This document shows, one piece after another, positions 6,823 through 9,304 of a stretch of DNA of 9,304 nt. Below the pieces are notes generated by a model. That model was not told where the DNA came from, searched no databases, and saw only the letters and a list, made by a program, of their open reading frames with translations. The stretch comes from Bacteroidota bacterium (GTDB lineage Bacteria; Bacteroidota; Bacteroidia; Bacteroidales; UBA932). Numbering within the stretch: position 1 is the stretch's first letter; each line of letters begins with the position of its first letter. The position numbers and the translations under genes were made by a program. The stretch is taken from NCBI GenBank assembly GCA_009778375.1, contig WRJW01000180.1, forward strand, positions 1 through 9,304. The letters run 5' to 3'.

Positions 6823-8235
6823 ATGAGTGATAAGAAAAATTTCTTCCAAAACGAAACGATTTGCGCACCTGCCTGCGCATTAGGAAGTTCTGCATTATCT
6901 ATTATCCGCATCAGTGGCCCTTTGTCGCATCAAATCCTGAATAAAGTTTTTCGTCCGGCTACTGCTGACCTCGATGTAAAACCTAAGAAACTCTACTTTG
7001 GACGGATTTACGACCACACCCGCCTGATTGACGAAGTTATGGTACATATTGCCGTTGCCCCTGCCTCCTATACCGGAGAAGATACGGTCGAGATTAATTG
7101 CCATGGATCGAGTTATATTGTGCAAGAAATCATGCGTTTATTGATTCAGGAAGGAGCAGTTCCGGCCGGCCCAGGCGCCTTTACCCAAAGGGCATTTCTG
7201 CATGGAAAAATAGATTTGGCTCAAGCCGAAGCCATTGCCGATTTAATTGCCTCCGAAAATCAGGCGGCGCATCGTGTGGCCATGACCCAGATGCGGGGAG
7301 GTTTTTCTCAGGAAATCCGTCAACTTAGGAGTGAGTTACTCCATTTTGCCTCCCTGCTCGAATTGGAATTGGACTTTAGCGAAGAAGAGGTCATTTTTGC
7401 CGACCGAAACCGATTGTTGGATTTATTGCACCAATTGCAAGAGACGATCCAAAGGCTTTGCCACTCCTTTAGCTTAGGCAATGTCCTCAAAAACGGCCTC
7501 CCTGTAGCCATTATCGGCCCCACCAATGCGGGAAAAAGCACCCTGCTCAACGCTTTGGTTGGAGAAGAACGGGCCATTGTTTCGGAGATTCACGGTACCA
7601 CCCGCGATACCATCGAAGAAGAGATTACCTTAGAAGGGATTCGCTTTCGTTTTATCGATACGGCCGGATTACGCGAGGCAAACGAAGAGATCGAACGTAT
7701 GGGTATCGCGCGTTCCCATCAAAAAATCAGGACGGCCTCCCTCCTCCTCTTGGTGCTTGATGCTACTCAACCCGACTCTTTCCACGAGCAACTTCATAAC
7801 GTAACCGCTATTGCCTCCCCCGATACCCAGCTTATTATTGTTTTGAATAAGTCGGATAAAATAAACAACAACAATCCGTTACCCGAAATTAAAACCAATC
7901 TTTCTCTGTATGCCGTCACCGCCCTTTCCGCCAAATATCATTTAGGTATCTCCGCCCTTAAAGAGACCTTAGTTGCTGCCGTTAACGCCCGTTTTGACTC
8001 CTCCCTCCTCCCCCAAAACGCCGTTCTGGTTACCAACCTCCGCCACTTTCAGGCTTTGCAGCAAGCCCAAAAAGCCTTGGATTGCGTCCGTCAGGGTCTA
8101 AGTACCGAACTTCCCACCGACCTGATTGTTCAAGACCTGAGACAGGCGCTGCATGAATTGGGAAGTATTACTGGGGAAATTACTAATCAAGAGATACTTG
8201 CAAATATTTTTGGGAAGTTCTGTATCGGAAAGTAA
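6823..8235 (+). CDS. mnmE: tRNA uridine-5-carboxymethylaminomethyl(34) synthesis GTPase MnmE (TrmE)
   Basis: The 470-residue protein is a complete MnmE. With MnmG it installs the carboxymethylaminomethyl group on wobble uridine 34 of certain tRNAs, using 5,10-methylene-tetrahydrofolate, GTP and FAD. The N-terminal tetrahydrofolate-binding/dimerisation domain (about 10-125) contains PASYTGEDTVEINCHG (80-95) and GPGAFTQRAFLHGKIDL (116-132). A helical domain surrounds a G domain with G1 GPTNAGKS (232-239), G2 GTTRDT (258-263), G3 DTAG (279-282), G4 NKSD (342-345) and G5 SAK (369-371). The chain ends in the family signature FCIGK with C467. G1 reads GPTN where many homologues have Pro immediately before the Asn, but the GxxxxGKS pattern is intact. 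MnmG is not in this window. The upstream gap holds a hairpin and an 18-bp palindrome. Confidence 0.97.
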   Translation: MSDKKNFFQNETICAPACALGSSALSIIRISGPLSHQILNKVFRPATADLDVKPKKLYFGRIYDHTRLIDEVMVHIAVAPASYTGEDTVEINCHGSSYIVQEIMRLLIQEGAVPAGPGAFTQRAFLHGKIDLAQAEAIADLIASENQAAHRVAMTQMRGGFSQEIRQLRSELLHFASLLELELDFSEEEVIFADRNRLLDLLHQLQETIQRLCHSFSLGNVLKNGLPVAIIGPTNAGKSTLLNALVGEERAIVSEIHGTTRDTIEEEITLEGIRFRFIDTAGLREANEEIERMGIARSHQKIRTASLLLLVLDATQPDSFHEQLHNVTAIASPDTQLIIVLNKSDKINNNNPLPEIKTNLSLYAVTALSAKYHLGISALKETLVAAVNARFDSSLLPQNAVLVTNLRHFQALQQAQKALDCVRQGLSTELPTDLIVQDLRQALHELGSITGEITNQEILANIFGKFCIGK

Positions 8236-8339
8236 CATAGACAAGCTTTTAGCAAAACCGAACAAATGCGTAATAGACCAAAAAACTCCTTGAAACTTAA
8301 AGATTCTTAGAGAAACAAGAAGAATTTAAAAGAAAGTTG

Positions 8340-8347
8340 TATCTTTG
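8340..8347 (+). promoter_or_regulatory. Bacteroidota-type -7 element (TATCTTTG) upstream of the Fic gene
   Basis: TATCTTTG is a perfect TAnnTTTG match, 28 bp before the Fic ATG, giving a predicted leader of about 25 bases. No clear TTTG/TTG lies at the -33 spacing, so strength is uncertain. The rest of the 140-bp gap after mnmE (8236-8375) shows no strong terminator and no gene. Confidence 0.55.
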
Positions 8348-8375
8348 CACTATTAGAATTTGTTATTGACAAAAT

Positions 8376-9304
8376 ATGTTGGAACATCCTCCCATAGCCT
8401 CCAAAGAGGAAAATGCTCAAGCCCTTGATACAGCATTTGCTATTTCTGCAAAATTTACTAACGGCCAAGAAATTGCTAATAATGCTTTTGCTGAAATCAG
8501 AGAAATAAATGCCGATTACCCCTATTGGGACAAGGTAAAATATATCAAAACAGCTTCGAATATAGATAATCGGATTCTATGGTTTGCCCTGCAATATGTG
8601 CGCCGGTCAACTGAGACCTCGCTTGACTTCGGAAAATACGAATTCTGCTTTAACGTAACCGACGAAATGCTCGAACTGTTACATTATTTTGATATGAACA
8701 TCGGTGGCAATTTAACGGGCGAGCAAATTATTCCTTCCGAAAACAAAAATGCCTATCTTATTTCGTCCATTATGGAAGAGGCAATTGCTTCGAGCCAAAT
8801 GGAAGGCGCTGCAACTACGCGCAAAGTAGCAAAAGATATGCTTCTTAAGAACGAAAAGCCAAAAAGCAAAGGGCAACACATGATTTTAAATAATTATCTC
8901 ACAATAAATTATATAAAAGAACTCTCAAAAAAAGATTTCACTGTCGGGCTACTTAAAGAGATTCACCGTTCCATGACCGCCAATACACTCGACGACGAAC
9001 ATGATGCAGGAAATATCCGACAACACAATAATATTTTTGTAATCGACGGCGTTTCTGGCGAAATAGCACATCATCCACCTCATTACGAGGAGTTGGAAAC
9101 ACTACTTGCCGATTTGGAGAAGTTTTTCAACCAAAACAGTACCTCCTTTATCCACCCCATAATAAAGGCAATTATTGTACATTTTATGCTTTCCTATATG
9201 CACCCTTTTGTAGATGGTAATGGCCGCACTGCCCGTTCGTTGTTTTATTGGTATATGATAAAACAGGGGTACTGGTTAGTTGAATATATGTCTATTTCAC
9301 GCAT
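8376..9304 (+). CDS. Fic family protein (probable class II AMP-transferase), 3' end outside the window
   Basis: An open frame starting at ATG 8376 runs without a stop to the window edge, giving 309 complete codons. It encodes the Fic active-site motif HPFVDGNGRTAR (276-287), matching HxFx(D/E)GNGRxxR. Upstream lies an inhibitory-helix motif SSQMEG (139-144) that fits (S/T)xxxE(G/N). Because the inhibitory helix precedes the Fic core, this is a class II Fic protein, in which E143 is expected to block ATP by pairing with R287. The target-docking flap region is visible as IDGVSGEIAHHPP (about 223-235), after GNIR at 212-215. Most Fic enzymes transfer AMP from ATP to hydroxyl side chains of target proteins; the target here is unknown. 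A TAnnTTTG box lies 28 bp upstream of the ATG. The C-terminal part, which may carry a DNA-binding domain, is not visible. No separate antitoxin gene is seen upstream. Confidence 0.92.
   Translation, partial: MLEHPPIASKEENAQALDTAFAISAKFTNGQEIANNAFAEIREINADYPYWDKVKYIKTASNIDNRILWFALQYVRRSTETSLDFGKYEFCFNVTDEMLELLHYFDMNIGGNLTGEQIIPSENKNAYLISSIMEEAIASSQMEGAATTRKVAKDMLLKNEKPKSKGQHMILNNYLTINYIKELSKKDFTVGLLKEIHRSMTANTLDDEHDAGNIRQHNNIFVIDGVSGEIAHHPPHYEELETLLADLEKFFNQNSTSFIHPIIKAIIVHFMLSYMHPFVDGNGRTARSLFYWYMIKQGYWLVEYMSISR

Noticed and set aside
8359..8373. TTTGT/ACAAA inverted repeat just before the Fic start codon
   Set aside because: A five-pair AT-rich stem is expected by chance; no further support for an operator or RNA switch.
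1..9304. CRISPR arrays, tRNA/rRNA genes, insertion sequences, phage or attachment sites
   Set aside because: No regularly spaced repeats, no transposase or integrase frames and no recognisable structured RNA gene were seen on either strand.

Overview
The window looks like ordinary chromosomal DNA from a member of the Bacteroidota. Three things point there: promoter-like elements of the form TAnnTTTG before several genes, a NagB-like domain fused to a PIG-L/LmbE deacetylase domain (an arrangement I know from this phylum), and weak or absent Shine-Dalgarno sequences. Base composition looks moderate, somewhat below 50% GC by eye. I cannot place it at a lower rank.

Layout from left to right. The 3' part of a BamA/TamA-family outer membrane beta-barrel gene runs rightward off the left edge (1-1158). 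It converges, across 31 bp, on a leftward cluster of three genes: rarA (3956-5230), kdsA (3088-3921) and a 633-residue NagB/PIG-L fusion gene (1190-3091). The last two overlap by four bases. A 91-bp AT-rich divergent intergenic region separates rarA from rightward rlmD (true start at 5322). A hairpin and an 18-bp perfect palindrome lie between rlmD and rightward mnmE (6823-8235). After a 140-bp gap a class II Fic-family gene begins at 8376 and runs off the right edge. No gap exceeds 300 bases.

The genes cover several housekeeping tasks: outer membrane assembly (BamA/TamA-like), Kdo synthesis for lipopolysaccharide (kdsA), amino-sugar chemistry (the fusion), replication-fork maintenance (rarA), and RNA modification (rlmD on 23S rRNA, mnmE on the tRNA wobble uridine). 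The Fic gene is the only accessory-type gene.

I found no clearly new multi-gene system. The points most worth a second look are the NagB half of the fusion, which has lost catalytic-motif residues while the deacetylase half looks intact; its translational coupling to kdsA; the likely leaderless rlmD transcript; and the palindrome before mnmE.
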